DNA of 51,598 nt from Rubrolithibacter sp043763625 (GTDB taxonomy: Bacteria; Bacteroidota; Bacteroidia; Sphingobacteriales; Sphingobacteriaceae): positions 1 to 51,598 of the forward strand of contig JAYULL010000082.1 of NCBI GenBank assembly GCA_043763625.1, given 5' to 3'. Numbering within the stretch: position 1 is the first letter of the stretch; each line of letters begins with the position of its first letter. Below the pieces are notes generated by a model. That model ran no database searches and was not told the origin of the DNA. It worked only from the letters and a program-made list of their open reading frames with translations. Positions 1 through 8,781 of this stretch are shown here, one piece after another. The translations under genes were made by a program, and so were the position numbers.

Positions 1-1332
1 GTGCCTAAAGGAGCGTTTATAGCTCACCCTGCAGGTTTACGTTGGACAGGCTTGCCAAATTCGCCGGTGAAGCTTACGATGGAGAACTTCCTTTCCAAAA
101 TAGACGAGCGTAAAACAAAAGATGCTAACGGACGATATATTAAACCGGAAAATCGGGTGAACGAAAAGTTCACTACTCTTTTTGAAATGAAAAAGCAATT
201 CCCGGAAATGCAGCTTCCCGCTGTTTGGTTGCCTTACGGGATTTTAGGTATTTCAAATTCAGAAATAGTTAAAATTCCTGCCGGGAGTTTCGGACCGTTT
301 GAAGGTCAATTACTGGTTGGCGATCAAGGCCAAAGTATAATTTCGCGTGTATTTACCGAAAAGGTTAACGGAGTATTGCAAGGTGCTTCATTCAGTTTTC
401 GTAAAGGGTTTCAATCAGGAGTTTTACGTATGAGCTGGGCTCAAGACGGATCTCTATTCGTAGGCGAAACCAACCGCGGTTGGGGTTCGGCCGGCGAGGC
501 GAATGCGGGATTGCAGCGTTTAACTTATGATAACAGCAAAATGCCTTTCGAAATGAAAGCAGTTCGCGCTATGGCTGACGGTTTTGAAGTTGAATTTACT
601 TCTCCCGTTGACAGGAAAACGGCCGAAGATTTGGCCTCTTATTCAGTAGAAAGCTTTTTGTATAAATACCACCCGGTTTACGGAAGCCCGCCTATTAACG
701 TAGAAAAATGCAAAGTTAAAGGTGTTAAAGTTTCAGATGACGGTTTAAGAGCTCGTTTAATCGTAGATAACCTTCGTCAATATTACATTCATACTTTGGC
801 TTTAGAAGGCATTCACGATAAGGCAAAATCAAATCCGCTTGTTCACCCGATTGCTTACTATACTTTAAATAGTATCCCGACAGGAGAAAAACTTTCAATG
901 AGCGAGGTTAGCACTAAAAATACCGGTGGTGCTACTGCTGCAAATAAAGCTGCGCTAAACGCTGTTACTAAGACAGGCACTAAGGCTGTTAACAAAAAAG
1001 CTCCTGAGGCCAAAACCAACGTAACCGGAAAAGCACCAACCTATGATGAAGTTAAAGGCTTACTTACTAAACACACTTGCCTGGCTTGCCATAACGCAAA
1101 CAAGCGCCAAGTTGGCCCCGCTTATGTTGATGTTTCTAAAAGAGGGTATACCAATGAAGAAATTGTAAGTCTCATTTATAACCCTAAACCGCAGCACTGG
1201 CCCGATTATCCAACCGAAATGCCTCCAATGCCTCAAGTTCCAAAACCTGATGCTTTAAAAATTGCGGCCTGGATAAATTCACTAGCTCCTGCTTCGGCGA
1301 AAGTCCGCGTTAAGGATTCCAATCAACCTTAA
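1..1332 (+). CDS. c-type cytochrome domain protein, 3' part (5' end outside window)
   Basis: The frame is open from the first base of the window, so the true start lies upstream and the 443 residues seen are the C-terminal part. Residues 1 to about 295 resemble the beta-propeller and following beta domain of large PQQ-like/membrane-bound dehydrogenase proteins of Bacteroidota and Planctomycetes; this part is recognised only loosely. A low-complexity Ala/Thr/Lys linker (about 305-345) leads to a C-terminal class I cytochrome c domain with heme motif CLACH (Cys360, Cys363, His364) and a Met-rich MPPMP stretch (Met407/Met410) that can supply the axial methionine. It is probably periplasmic and accepts electrons from sugar or alcohol oxidation. 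A strong terminator follows at 1355-1388, so the GH43 genes behind it are probably a separate transcript. Confidence 0.7.
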   Translation: MPKGAFIAHPAGLRWTGLPNSPVKLTMENFLSKIDERKTKDANGRYIKPENRVNEKFTTLFEMKKQFPEMQLPAVWLPYGILGISNSEIVKIPAGSFGPFEGQLLVGDQGQSIISRVFTEKVNGVLQGASFSFRKGFQSGVLRMSWAQDGSLFVGETNRGWGSAGEANAGLQRLTYDNSKMPFEMKAVRAMADGFEVEFTSPVDRKTAEDLASYSVESFLYKYHPVYGSPPINVEKCKVKGVKVSDDGLRARLIVDNLRQYYIHTLALEGIHDKAKSNPLVHPIAYYTLNSIPTGEKLSMSEVSTKNTGGATAANKAALNAVTKTGTKAVNKKAPEAKTNVTGKAPTYDEVKGLLTKHTCLACHNANKRQVGPAYVDVSKRGYTNEEIVSLIYNPKPQHWPDYPTEMPPMPQVPKPDALKIAAWINSLAPASAKVRVKDSNQP

Positions 1333-1354
1333 GCCTGATAAATAATTTAGAATC

Positions 1355-1388
1355 AAAACAGTTATAGGCCAAAATCTATAACTGTTTT
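1355..1388 (+). terminator. Rho-independent terminator
   Basis: A perfect 13-bp stem (1355-1367 with 1376-1388) encloses an 8-nt loop, and its 3' arm runs into eight T residues. It sits 23 bases after the cytochrome stop codon and before the first GH43 gene. Confidence 0.85.
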
Positions 1389-1416
1389 TTTTAACTTAAA
1401 TCTTCAGCTAAATTAT

Positions 1417-2445
1417 ATGCTTAACAAACCTTTTTTTGCAATTGCAGCTTTTTTAATTACCCTTTTTTGTTTTACAAACGAGGTTCACGCTCAACATCCA
1501 AAACAAAAAGCGACGTATAAGAACCCGGTTTGGGAATATGATTTCCCCGATCCTAATCTCGTAAAGGCTGCTGACGGATATTTCTATGCCTATTCAACCC
1601 AAGCCGATTGGACAAAGAGAAACCTGGGCGGACCGTTTATAATTCCTATTCTCAGATCAAAAAATTTGGTAGAATGGAAATATGTTGGCGATGCATTGAA
1701 AAACAAGCCCTCCTGGAAAGAAGAAGGCGGAATCTGGGCGCCTGACGTTTCACTTTACAAAGGCAAGTATTTAATGTACTATTCGTTCTCAACTTGGGGA
1801 GATCCAAATCCGGGAATAGGAGTAGCAGTTGCAGATAAACCCGAAGGACCGTTTAAAGACTACGGCAAGCTTTTTTTCAGCCAAGAAATAGGAGTAAGAA
1901 ATTCCATAGACGCGTATTTTTTTGAAGATAAGGGAATACCATATCTAGTTTGGGGAAGCTTTAACGGAATATACGGTATTGAGCTTAGCGACGACGGTTT
2001 ACAAACTAAGGGCGAAAAATTTCTACTTGCCGGAACGGCATTCGAGGGCTCTTACATTTACAAGAAAAATAATTACTACTATTACTTCGGTTCTACCGGC
2101 ACTTGTTGCGAAGGCGCTAAGAGTACTTATAGAGTTGTTGTAGGAAGATCACGCTCTTTTAAAGGGCCTTACGTTGATAAGGAAGGAAAATCATTAATTG
2201 ACAACGGAGGCACTCTTGTTCTACAGAAAAATGACGAAAACGCAGGTTTTGTGGGGCCCGGGCATAACGGAGATATTGTTAAAGATAAAAAAGGCAATAC
2301 TTGGATGGTGTATCATGCGTTTGAGAATTTAAGTGATAATAAAGGAAGAGTTATGTTATTAGACAAAATTAACTGGGTTAAAGGATGGCCCTTAATTGAA
2401 CACAGAGAGCCGAGTTTACAAGCACTTAAAGCACCTAAATTTTAA
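1417..2445 (+). CDS. Secreted glycoside hydrolase family 43 (arabinanase-like)
   Basis: The 342-residue protein has a hydrophobic signal peptide (about 1-25, ending VHA). The rest is a single five-bladed GH43 propeller. The three expected acidic residues are visible: Asp45 in DFPDPN (base), Asp165 in NSIDAYFF (pKa modulator) and Glu210 in FEGSYIY (acid). The WAPD motif at 107-110 and the GPGHNG stretch near the end are typical of endo-1,5-alpha-L-arabinanase-type members, so arabinan or arabinoxylan side chains are the likely substrate. Exact specificity cannot be read from sequence. It is followed 15 bases later by a second GH43 gene on the same strand, probably co-transcribed. No Shine-Dalgarno is seen; the ATG is chosen because the signal peptide starts directly at it. 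Confidence 0.85.
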   Translation: MLNKPFFAIAAFLITLFCFTNEVHAQHPKQKATYKNPVWEYDFPDPNLVKAADGYFYAYSTQADWTKRNLGGPFIIPILRSKNLVEWKYVGDALKNKPSWKEEGGIWAPDVSLYKGKYLMYYSFSTWGDPNPGIGVAVADKPEGPFKDYGKLFFSQEIGVRNSIDAYFFEDKGIPYLVWGSFNGIYGIELSDDGLQTKGEKFLLAGTAFEGSYIYKKNNYYYYFGSTGTCCEGAKSTYRVVVGRSRSFKGPYVDKEGKSLIDNGGTLVLQKNDENAGFVGPGHNGDIVKDKKGNTWMVYHAFENLSDNKGRVMLLDKINWVKGWPLIEHREPSLQALKAPKF

Positions 2446-2460
2446 ATTCCCATCTCAAGG

Positions 2461-3447
2461 ATGAAAAAAATAATCTTAAGTCTTCTAACTATTGCTTTAG
2501 CAGCAGGAGGATTTGCTCAAAAAATCACCGGCAAAAAAACATCGGGTAACCCTATATTCCCCGGTTGGTATGCTGACCCGGAAGCAGTAATCTTCGGAAA
2601 AGAATATTGGATTTATCCCACTTATTCTGCTCCGTTTGAAGAGCAAGTTTTTCTTGATGCATTTTCTTCTAAAGATTTAATAAACTGGACAAAACACAGC
2701 AGAATCATCGATTCAAACTCTGTTAAATGGCTTAAAAAAGCAATGTGGGCACCGGCTGCTATAAAAAAAGGAAACAAATATTTTCTTTTCTTCGGCGGAA
2801 ACGATATTCATGACCCACGAAAAGAAGTAGGCGGTATAGGAGTAGCGGTTGCCGATAAACCTGAAGGGCCTTTTAAAGATTATCTCGGTAAACCTCTTAT
2901 CGGTGATATTCAAAACGGTGCTCAGCCTATTGATCAATTTGTGTTTAAAGATAAAGACGGAAAGTATTACATCATTTACGGAGGTTGGGGGCATTGTAAT
3001 ATTGCTCGCTTAAAAGAAGATTTTACAGGCTTTATTCCCATGAGCGATGGAACAACTTTTAAATCCATCACTCCTAAAGGCTACGTAGAAGGCCCCATAA
3101 TGTTTATTAGAAAGGGAAAGTACTATTTTATGTGGTCCGAAGGCGGATGGACGGGTCCTGATTATCGGGTAGCTTATGCAATGGGCGACTCTCCGTTCGG
3201 TCCCTTTAAAAGAATAGGAACTATTTTGCAACAAGACCCGAAGGTAGCAACAGGTGCGGGGCACCACTCCGTTTTGCAAGTTCCGGGAACCGATGAAAGA
3301 TATATTGTGTATCATCGCCGCCCGCTTACTGAAACGGACGGAAACCACCGAGTGACATGCATAGATAAAATGGAATTTGATGCCCTCGGAAAGATTAAAC
3401 CCGTGAAAATTACGTTTGAGGGAGTTGCTGCCCGAATTATTAAATAA
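2461..3447 (+). CDS. Secreted glycoside hydrolase family 43 (exo-acting arabinosidase/xylosidase-like)
   Basis: The 328-residue protein has a signal peptide (1-19, ending GFA-Q) and a GH43 catalytic propeller. Candidate catalytic residues are Asp39 in WYADPE, Asp158 in QPIDQF and Glu210 in YVEGP. The YADPE start and the YVEGP motif resemble beta-xylosidase/alpha-arabinofuranosidase subfamilies. It shares the stretch GVAVADKPEGPFKDY with the upstream GH43, suggesting an old tandem duplication or a conserved structural blade. The 15-base spacing suggests an operon in which one enzyme trims backbone and the other releases side-chain sugars; that division of labour is inference. Confidence 0.85.
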   Translation: MKKIILSLLTIALAAGGFAQKITGKKTSGNPIFPGWYADPEAVIFGKEYWIYPTYSAPFEEQVFLDAFSSKDLINWTKHSRIIDSNSVKWLKKAMWAPAAIKKGNKYFLFFGGNDIHDPRKEVGGIGVAVADKPEGPFKDYLGKPLIGDIQNGAQPIDQFVFKDKDGKYYIIYGGWGHCNIARLKEDFTGFIPMSDGTTFKSITPKGYVEGPIMFIRKGKYYFMWSEGGWTGPDYRVAYAMGDSPFGPFKRIGTILQQDPKVATGAGHHSVLQVPGTDERYIVYHRRPLTETDGNHRVTCIDKMEFDALGKIKPVKITFEGVAARIIK

Positions 3448-3555
3448 TGATTTCTCTTCAATTTTACCAAGTTACAGTAGCAAATTGCGTGAATTTTCAA
3501 GCACTTTGATTGCTAATTATCCGTAACAACAATTTTTCCTCGTCGTAAAAGTTTA

Positions 3556-4266
3556 ATGAGTTTGAGTTTAACGAGTGTGAGTTTCTTGAGCGGATTTAGA
3601 ATGAGGTTAGAAAGTAAGAAAGACGTTCGAGTTTTTTTGATTGCGGCGGTTCCGTTAGTGCTAAGTATCTTGGCTCTAACCGGTTGGATGCTTGACATCG
3701 ATTTATTGAAAAGCAGTTCTGTTGCACACGTTTACATGAATCCGCTAAGTGCTGTTTTGTTCGTAATTATATCCATCTATATTATTTCAAAGTACAAACA
3801 AAAGACACCGAAACCTGCTTTAGACACGATTTTTTCAATACTTCTGATTACTATAGTTGCTTTTCGACTATCGGATGTTTATTTTAATACCCGGTACAAC
3901 ATTGACAGGTCACTTTTTAAAACCACAATAACGGATAACCGTATGTCGCCCGTTGCGGCAATTAATTTTGTTCTCATTGCAATAACGCTTGCCGCTTCTG
4001 AGAGTAAATACAAGATTCTAAAAAAAACCGGTTCGGCTTGCGTCATTGTATCCTTGTTTGTTTGCCTGATTTACGTTAGCGGCTATGTTTTTAACTTTTT
4101 AAACAACGGGCAAGTTTGGGAATCGCACTTATCATTTAACACCGGTGTAGCTTTCTTTAATTTGAATCTTGCTTTGCTGTTTGTTGAAAAGCGCAGCCTA
4201 ACCGATTTCCTGCAAGAGGAGAAACCGGGCAGCCGTCTCTTCCGCCGAATTTCACCTATCTTATAA
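3556..4266 (+). pseudogene. Membrane sensor fragment of a decayed hybrid histidine kinase
   Basis: The 236-residue frame holds six hydrophobic segments (around 27-47, 59-80, 91-110, 131-148, 157-178, 195-209) and no catalytic domain. The frame stops at 4264, but the frame read from about 4260 continues with two more membrane segments (IIIPFLVGVLR and ...LVYYYAFLLNAIDVNKNQINEE), consistent with loss of one base near 4261. The layout, an eight-helix MASE-like sensor ending in a short coiled linker, is that of histidine kinases. No HisKA or ATPase domain follows; the sequence jumps into a receiver fragment in yet another frame. The start could be 3556 or the ATG at 3601. The class of sensor is inference; the frameshift is visible. 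Confidence 0.7.
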
Positions 4267-4407
4267 TTATCCCGTTTTTAGTAGGAGTTCTACGCATAGC
4301 GGGTCAAAAATACGGCTCGTTGAATCCGGAATTCGGTGCATCTATAGCTGCGGTAACTATCGCCTTTCTTTCCGCTGCGCTTGTTTATTATTACGCTTTT
4401 TTGTTAA

Positions 4408-4758
4408 ATGCAATTGATGTCAACAAAAATCAGATCAACGAAGAGCTTATTTGTTTGCGACGTGGCCGAGAACGGAAAACGAGCACTTGATATGGTGAAA
4501 GAAAATAGCTACGATTTAGTGTTGATGGATTTGCAAATGCCGGAAATTGACGGGTATGAAGCCACTCGCGAAATTCGTAAGGTTGAAGGAGATCGTTTTA
4601 AAACTATTCCCATAATTGCTTTAACCGCATCCGCAATGATCGACAAAAAAGACACCGCATACGAAGCCGGAATGACCGATTATATGAGTAAAACTTTTAG
4701 CCCGCAAGAGCTGTACCGAAAGATTTATGCCGCTACCGGGCAACCGGTAAACGTATAA
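4408..4758 (+). pseudogene. C-terminal receiver (REC) fragment of the decayed hybrid kinase
   Basis: The frame encodes 116 residues. The part from about FVCDVAENGKRALDMV onward is a REC domain: phosphoacceptor Asp41 in LVLMDLQMPEIDG, Thr73 in ALTASA and Lys95 in YMSKTF. The first beta strand with the acidic pair of a normal receiver is missing, and the first 14 residues are out-of-frame translation of the kinase linker. The junction is near 4443-4452, where the membrane-linker frame and the receiver frame overlap. An internal deletion therefore removed the whole kinase core and the receiver start. A short translated product is possible but should not be phosphorylatable in the normal way. Confidence 0.75.
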
Positions 4759-4763
4759 ACATC

Positions 4764-7457
4764 CTACTTTCTAACGCTATAATTATACTCCGCCCTTCCT
4801 AAACTTCCCGGCAAAGCAATCCCTTCAACAACAGTTCGATAAGTTCCCGGTGCATCGGCGTTGAAAAAGCTGATACTTGCCTTTCCGTTTGCATCGGTTA
4901 TAATGTTAGCTTTCCAGTAAACGGTAGTTCTTAGGTCCCGCATGTTAGCGTTGGTTTTAGGATTATCATAATCGGGAGAGTAAAATTCGCGACTCAAATG
5001 ATATCCGAGAGGAGAATAACTTGCAATACCCCGGGCATAAGAATCAGGATTGTAACGCGATTCGCCGCGTTTAGTATTTATCATGATAATCCCGTTCCCG
5101 CCCCTTAACCCATAGATGGCCAGATAACTTCCGCTCCTTAAAACTTCTATCGTTTCCACATCAGCCGGAGCTATGTAGTTGAGATAATCCGGCTGAACAA
5201 AGGTGCCGTCTATCATAATCTGCATAATTCCTCCTCCACGTGTACTATAAGCATAGCCGTTTCTAAACAGTACTCCCACCAATCGCCCTTCTAAGCACTG
5301 AGCAAGGGAATAGCAGGTGGCTAAAGCCTCGCCTCGGATAACCTGATCAGCGTTTCCGGCACCGTTTAGGTTGTTTGAATTTTTAATTGCGGGTTTTTTC
5401 TCAATAACTATAACTTCTTGCAATAAAATACTTTTTCGTATTAAGCCGTATTTCTTAAGCTCATCTCTATTTATTCTACTGTTTTGTAAATACGGCAAAA
5501 CAGTCTTGTTAATGTTGATTTCAACATCCGCTGCATTTTTATTTTTAGTAACCAATTGTTGGGGCACACGGTCAACCTCGATACGCACATTCTTCTTATC
5601 TTGAGCACTTCGTGCCTCTACTACAAAACGTGTATCTTCTGCAAAAAAGAGATTGTTAAAACGGAAATTACCTTCCTTATCGGTCAGTGTGTCTAAAGTA
5701 AACTGCGTTCCGCCGGTAGAAAGTAAGAGCACCTTCGCTCCTGCTGCCGGTTTATCACTTGTTGTGGTTACTCTCCCGCTAATGGCAAGATTTTGTTCAG
5801 GAGTATATGTAATATTCGGAAAAGCATCGGCAATAAGGTTTTTCCAAACAAACCGGCTCCACCCTTGGGTAAGCATTAAATTGTCCAATTGCCGCAGCTT
5901 TTCGTTTGTTACATCCCTAAAATAATAGCTAGGTTTTTCGATATATCCTTTCAAATCAGAACTAAGCAAAAGATTGGAGAAAATAGTCGTTTCCGAGGCT
6001 TTGTCTGTCGAAACTTTATCTTGATCAGTTACTGAAAGCGAAAAACTTCCCTGCACCGGTTTTCCCGCAGCATCTCGAACTTCCAAGTTTAACTTTACTT
6101 TTTCTCGGGGCTTATAAGTTGTCTTGTCTCCTGTTATTTTAATACTTAATTCGTCGTCATTTTGAATAAACACTAAACGTTCGGCAATCGGCCTAAGCTC
6201 AGGAGAAAATAACGTAAATTGAAGTATCCCGGTAGGAAAGCGTTTTTTTGCTAAGGTTGCGCTAAAAGAAGAAGCAGTCAATTTATTTTTGGCCACGTAT
6301 TGTACTACACTATTGCTTTGCGCCACTAAAACTACTTCTCCTGTATTAAGCAAACCCGGACTTGCGGTTATTTTAACGCTCAAGCTGTCTTTTAAGGTTG
6401 AGTTAACTGTTAACGCATACCCTTCTTTTACAGCCTTGGGTAATTCCACTCGCTTTTCTTCACCGTTATATCGAACAATCGCTGAATAAGTATTGCCGGG
6501 TTGAGCAGTAAACGGAAAGCTTCCCATGCCGAGATTTTCGGACCTAAAGTCGAGAACTTTCTTATTGTTTTGATCGATAATTTGGCCGCTAACCTCAGCG
6601 CCTGTACCGGACGGCAATAGAGCTTTGAATGCTAACCGTGACTTAATATTTTCTATCAATTGTCCGCCTTCCGGGAAAAACTGTACGCTCACCTCATTAG
6701 AAGTTGCAGTTACGGGGATACTTTTTCGGACAGTAGTTCTATCGTCGAGCTTTAACGTTGCATTAATCCTGCCCGATTTTAAAAGAAAAGGTTGGTTGTT
6801 GGTGAAAATAATTTTTGCTTTGCCGGCACTATCGGTTATTGTTTTTCCTTTAGCCAAACTTCTATATTCTAACTGAACGTCGTAGCTTAATTCTTTGCCG
6901 GAAATAGGTTCTCCGGATAAATCAGTAAAAGCTATCGTACTTTCAATCTTATCGCGTGCGCCTTCGGTCGAAAAGGCATAACTTGTTGTGGTCAAAATAT
7001 CGTTTGTAGCAGAGTTAGCTACGCGAAAGGTTTTGTCGAAATAAAATTCCTCGCCAAAGTTTCTCATCCAAGATGTGTAGGCTCTTAAGCGATAATTACC
7101 CTCTTGAAGCGAGTCCGTTAAAACAAACTCGCCCCATGTTAACCCGGCAGTTACCGGCAGTAATAATGCTTTCTTCAGCGAATCTTTTTCATTAATTAAA
7201 TCTACATACAGCGTTTTGCTCAAACCTGATAACTCGTTTCCTTCGGCTTTAACCACATACGCCTTAAACCAAATGGTATCTCCAATAGCATAAAAAGGCT
7301 TATCGGTATGAATGTGAACTTTTTCTTGAGGAAAATTTATTCGTAACTTTTCAAGTTTTAGCAGGAGTTTCTTAATCGGGTCGTCATCGCCAAACCGGGT
7401 AAAAGCACAAACTAGAATCGGCAAAGCGATCAGGAAAGACAACAGGCGATTTTTCAT
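4764..7457 (-). CDS. Large exported MG/carboxypeptidase-regulatory/TonB-plug domain protein
   Basis: The 897-residue protein has an N-terminal hydrophobic segment (about 5-20). It contains macroglobulin-like beta domains (VHIHTDKPFYAIGDTIW at about 46-62 is the usual opening), a carboxypeptidase-regulatory-like domain around 555-640, and a TonB-receptor plug-like domain around 690-800 with a VETIEVLRSG segment and a degenerate YGLRGGNGIIMI motif. A final MG-like beta domain ends the protein. No outer-membrane beta-barrel follows the plug, so it is not a classical receptor. Related Bacteroidota proteins are usually annotated as plug-domain or MG2 proteins of unknown role, probably at the periplasmic face of the outer membrane. 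It lies 57 bases downstream of dcd on the same strand. Confidence 0.75.
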   Translation of the reverse strand: MKNRLLSFLIALPILVCAFTRFGDDDPIKKLLLKLEKLRINFPQEKVHIHTDKPFYAIGDTIWFKAYVVKAEGNELSGLSKTLYVDLINEKDSLKKALLLPVTAGLTWGEFVLTDSLQEGNYRLRAYTSWMRNFGEEFYFDKTFRVANSATNDILTTTSYAFSTEGARDKIESTIAFTDLSGEPISGKELSYDVQLEYRSLAKGKTITDSAGKAKIIFTNNQPFLLKSGRINATLKLDDRTTVRKSIPVTATSNEVSVQFFPEGGQLIENIKSRLAFKALLPSGTGAEVSGQIIDQNNKKVLDFRSENLGMGSFPFTAQPGNTYSAIVRYNGEEKRVELPKAVKEGYALTVNSTLKDSLSVKITASPGLLNTGEVVLVAQSNSVVQYVAKNKLTASSFSATLAKKRFPTGILQFTLFSPELRPIAERLVFIQNDDELSIKITGDKTTYKPREKVKLNLEVRDAAGKPVQGSFSLSVTDQDKVSTDKASETTIFSNLLLSSDLKGYIEKPSYYFRDVTNEKLRQLDNLMLTQGWSRFVWKNLIADAFPNITYTPEQNLAISGRVTTTSDKPAAGAKVLLLSTGGTQFTLDTLTDKEGNFRFNNLFFAEDTRFVVEARSAQDKKNVRIEVDRVPQQLVTKNKNAADVEININKTVLPYLQNSRINRDELKKYGLIRKSILLQEVIVIEKKPAIKNSNNLNGAGNADQVIRGEALATCYSLAQCLEGRLVGVLFRNGYAYSTRGGGIMQIMIDGTFVQPDYLNYIAPADVETIEVLRSGSYLAIYGLRGGNGIIMINTKRGESRYNPDSYARGIASYSPLGYHLSREFYSPDYDNPKTNANMRDLRTTVYWKANIITDANGKASISFFNADAPGTYRTVVEGIALPGSLGRAEYNYSVRK

Positions 7458-7514
7458 CGGAAGAAAATAAACGTCTAAGAGGCAGGAGCTTTATTTTCTA
7501 TAACGCCCTAAAAC

Positions 7515-8051
7515 CTAAAAAGTGTTTTTCCACATCATGCTTTCCACGGGCTTTGTGGTTTTGTTATTGTATTTAGCGTTGCCTTTACTGTTGTAAAATG
7601 TCTCTACTTCGCCTGAAATCTCAAAGTATATCAATTGTCCGATGGGCATCCCTGAATATACACGCACCGGTTGAGCTACTGAGATTTCCAGGGTCCAAGT
7701 ATTGCAAAAGCCCACATCGCCTTTGCCGGCTGTGGCGTGTATATCAATTCCTAAACGGCCTGTACTGGATTTCCCTTCTAAAAAAGGCACATGGCTATGT
7801 GTTTCGGTATATTCCATGGTTACCCCCAAATACAGGGTGTTCGACTGAAGTAGGAAACCGGTCTTGGGGATTTCAAAATGATCGATTTCATTATGAGCTT
7901 TGGCGTCTAACACACGGTTTCTGTACGTTGCCAAATACTTACCCAAGTGGACATCGTAAGAATTTGTACCGAGATTTTCGCGGTTAAAAGGTTCAATAAT
8001 GATGGTTCCTTTTTCAATTTCTTCTAATATTCGTTTGTCTGTAAGTATCAT
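7515..8051 (-). CDS. dcd: dCTP deaminase
   Basis: The 178-residue protein matches the dCTP deaminase/dUTPase fold over its full length. It has the N-terminal LTDKRILEEIEKG segment, GTNSYDVHLG, the nucleotide-binding GKSSTGRLGI motif (93-102, Ser95/Ser96/Arg99) and WTLEI with the probable catalytic Glu122. It converts dCTP to dUTP (and ammonia), feeding dTMP synthesis in the cytoplasm. It is transcribed divergently from the phosphopantetheinyl transferase gene across a 70-base AT-rich gap. Whether it also hydrolyses dUTP cannot be told from the sequence. Confidence 0.92.
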   Translation of the reverse strand: MILTDKRILEEIEKGTIIIEPFNRENLGTNSYDVHLGKYLATYRNRVLDAKAHNEIDHFEIPKTGFLLQSNTLYLGVTMEYTETHSHVPFLEGKSSTGRLGIDIHATAGKGDVGFCNTWTLEISVAQPVRVYSGMPIGQLIYFEISGEVETFYNSKGNAKYNNKTTKPVESMMWKNTF

Positions 8052-8121
8052 AAATTAGGGTAAGCGCCGGTCGAATTTAGATTAATTTTTAGATAATTTT
8101 ACATCCTATTTTTAAACAAGA

Positions 8122-8781
8122 ATGGGCCTGGTCTTTAAAAAACAATTAGATACAAAAACTGCAATAGGTCTGTGGCGAATAGAAGAAAATGCCGAAAACC
8201 TTTTAAGCCGACTTCAACTTAAAGATCACGAGACAGATACTCTTACAGCGCTAAGTGATGGAAAACGGAAGTTACAGTGGTTGAGCACTAGAGTATTGCT
8301 TCGCTACATGCTTGGGGATCCGGCATATATCGATTGCCGGATTGATGAACACGGTAAGCCCTATCTCGAAAATTTCCCTTACAGCATTTCGCTAAGCCAT
8401 TCGTTCGACTATGCAGCTGTAATGGTAAGTGAAGACAAAGATGTAGGAATAGATATTGAGCTGATCAGTACTAAAATTGAGCGCATTGAGGGCAAGTTTA
8501 TGAAGCCGGAAGAACTGGCTTTTATTTCTCCCCTGAACCGTACGGAACATCTCTATATTTGCTGGTGCACAAAAGAAGCTATCTATAAACTGCAAGGGAA
8601 ACAAGGTGTTTCCTTCAAAGACCATATTCATTTAAAGAGTTTCGGGTTCAAAGATGTCGGTTCTTTCGAAGCAAGTTTTGAAACGCCCAACCTTTGCCGA
8701 ATGTTTACAGTGCATTACGAAAAATTCGAAAATTATATGATTGGGTATTGTGCATCAGAAAGGTTGCGAGATGAAAAATAA
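8122..8781 (+). CDS. 4'-phosphopantetheinyl transferase superfamily protein
   Basis: The 219-residue protein has the Sfp/Gsp-type signature: DVGIDIELI (Asp107 and magnesium ligands Asp111/Glu113) and WCTKEAIYK (Lys151/Glu152), plus SISLSHS upstream. It transfers the phosphopantetheine arm of CoA to a serine of acyl or peptidyl carrier proteins. No polyketide or peptide synthetase is in the window, so fatty-acid ACP is the simplest target. Its last 11 bases overlap the start of lipB, indicating translational coupling with an enzyme that itself uses acyl-ACP. Confidence 0.88.
   Translation: MGLVFKKQLDTKTAIGLWRIEENAENLLSRLQLKDHETDTLTALSDGKRKLQWLSTRVLLRYMLGDPAYIDCRIDEHGKPYLENFPYSISLSHSFDYAAVMVSEDKDVGIDIELISTKIERIEGKFMKPEELAFISPLNRTEHLYICWCTKEAIYKLQGKQGVSFKDHIHLKSFGFKDVGSFEASFETPNLCRMFTVHYEKFENYMIGYCASERLRDEK

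Noticed and set aside
7598..7987. 129-codon open frame opposite dcd
   Set aside because: It lies wholly inside the convincing dcd gene on the other strand and its product has no recognisable domain.
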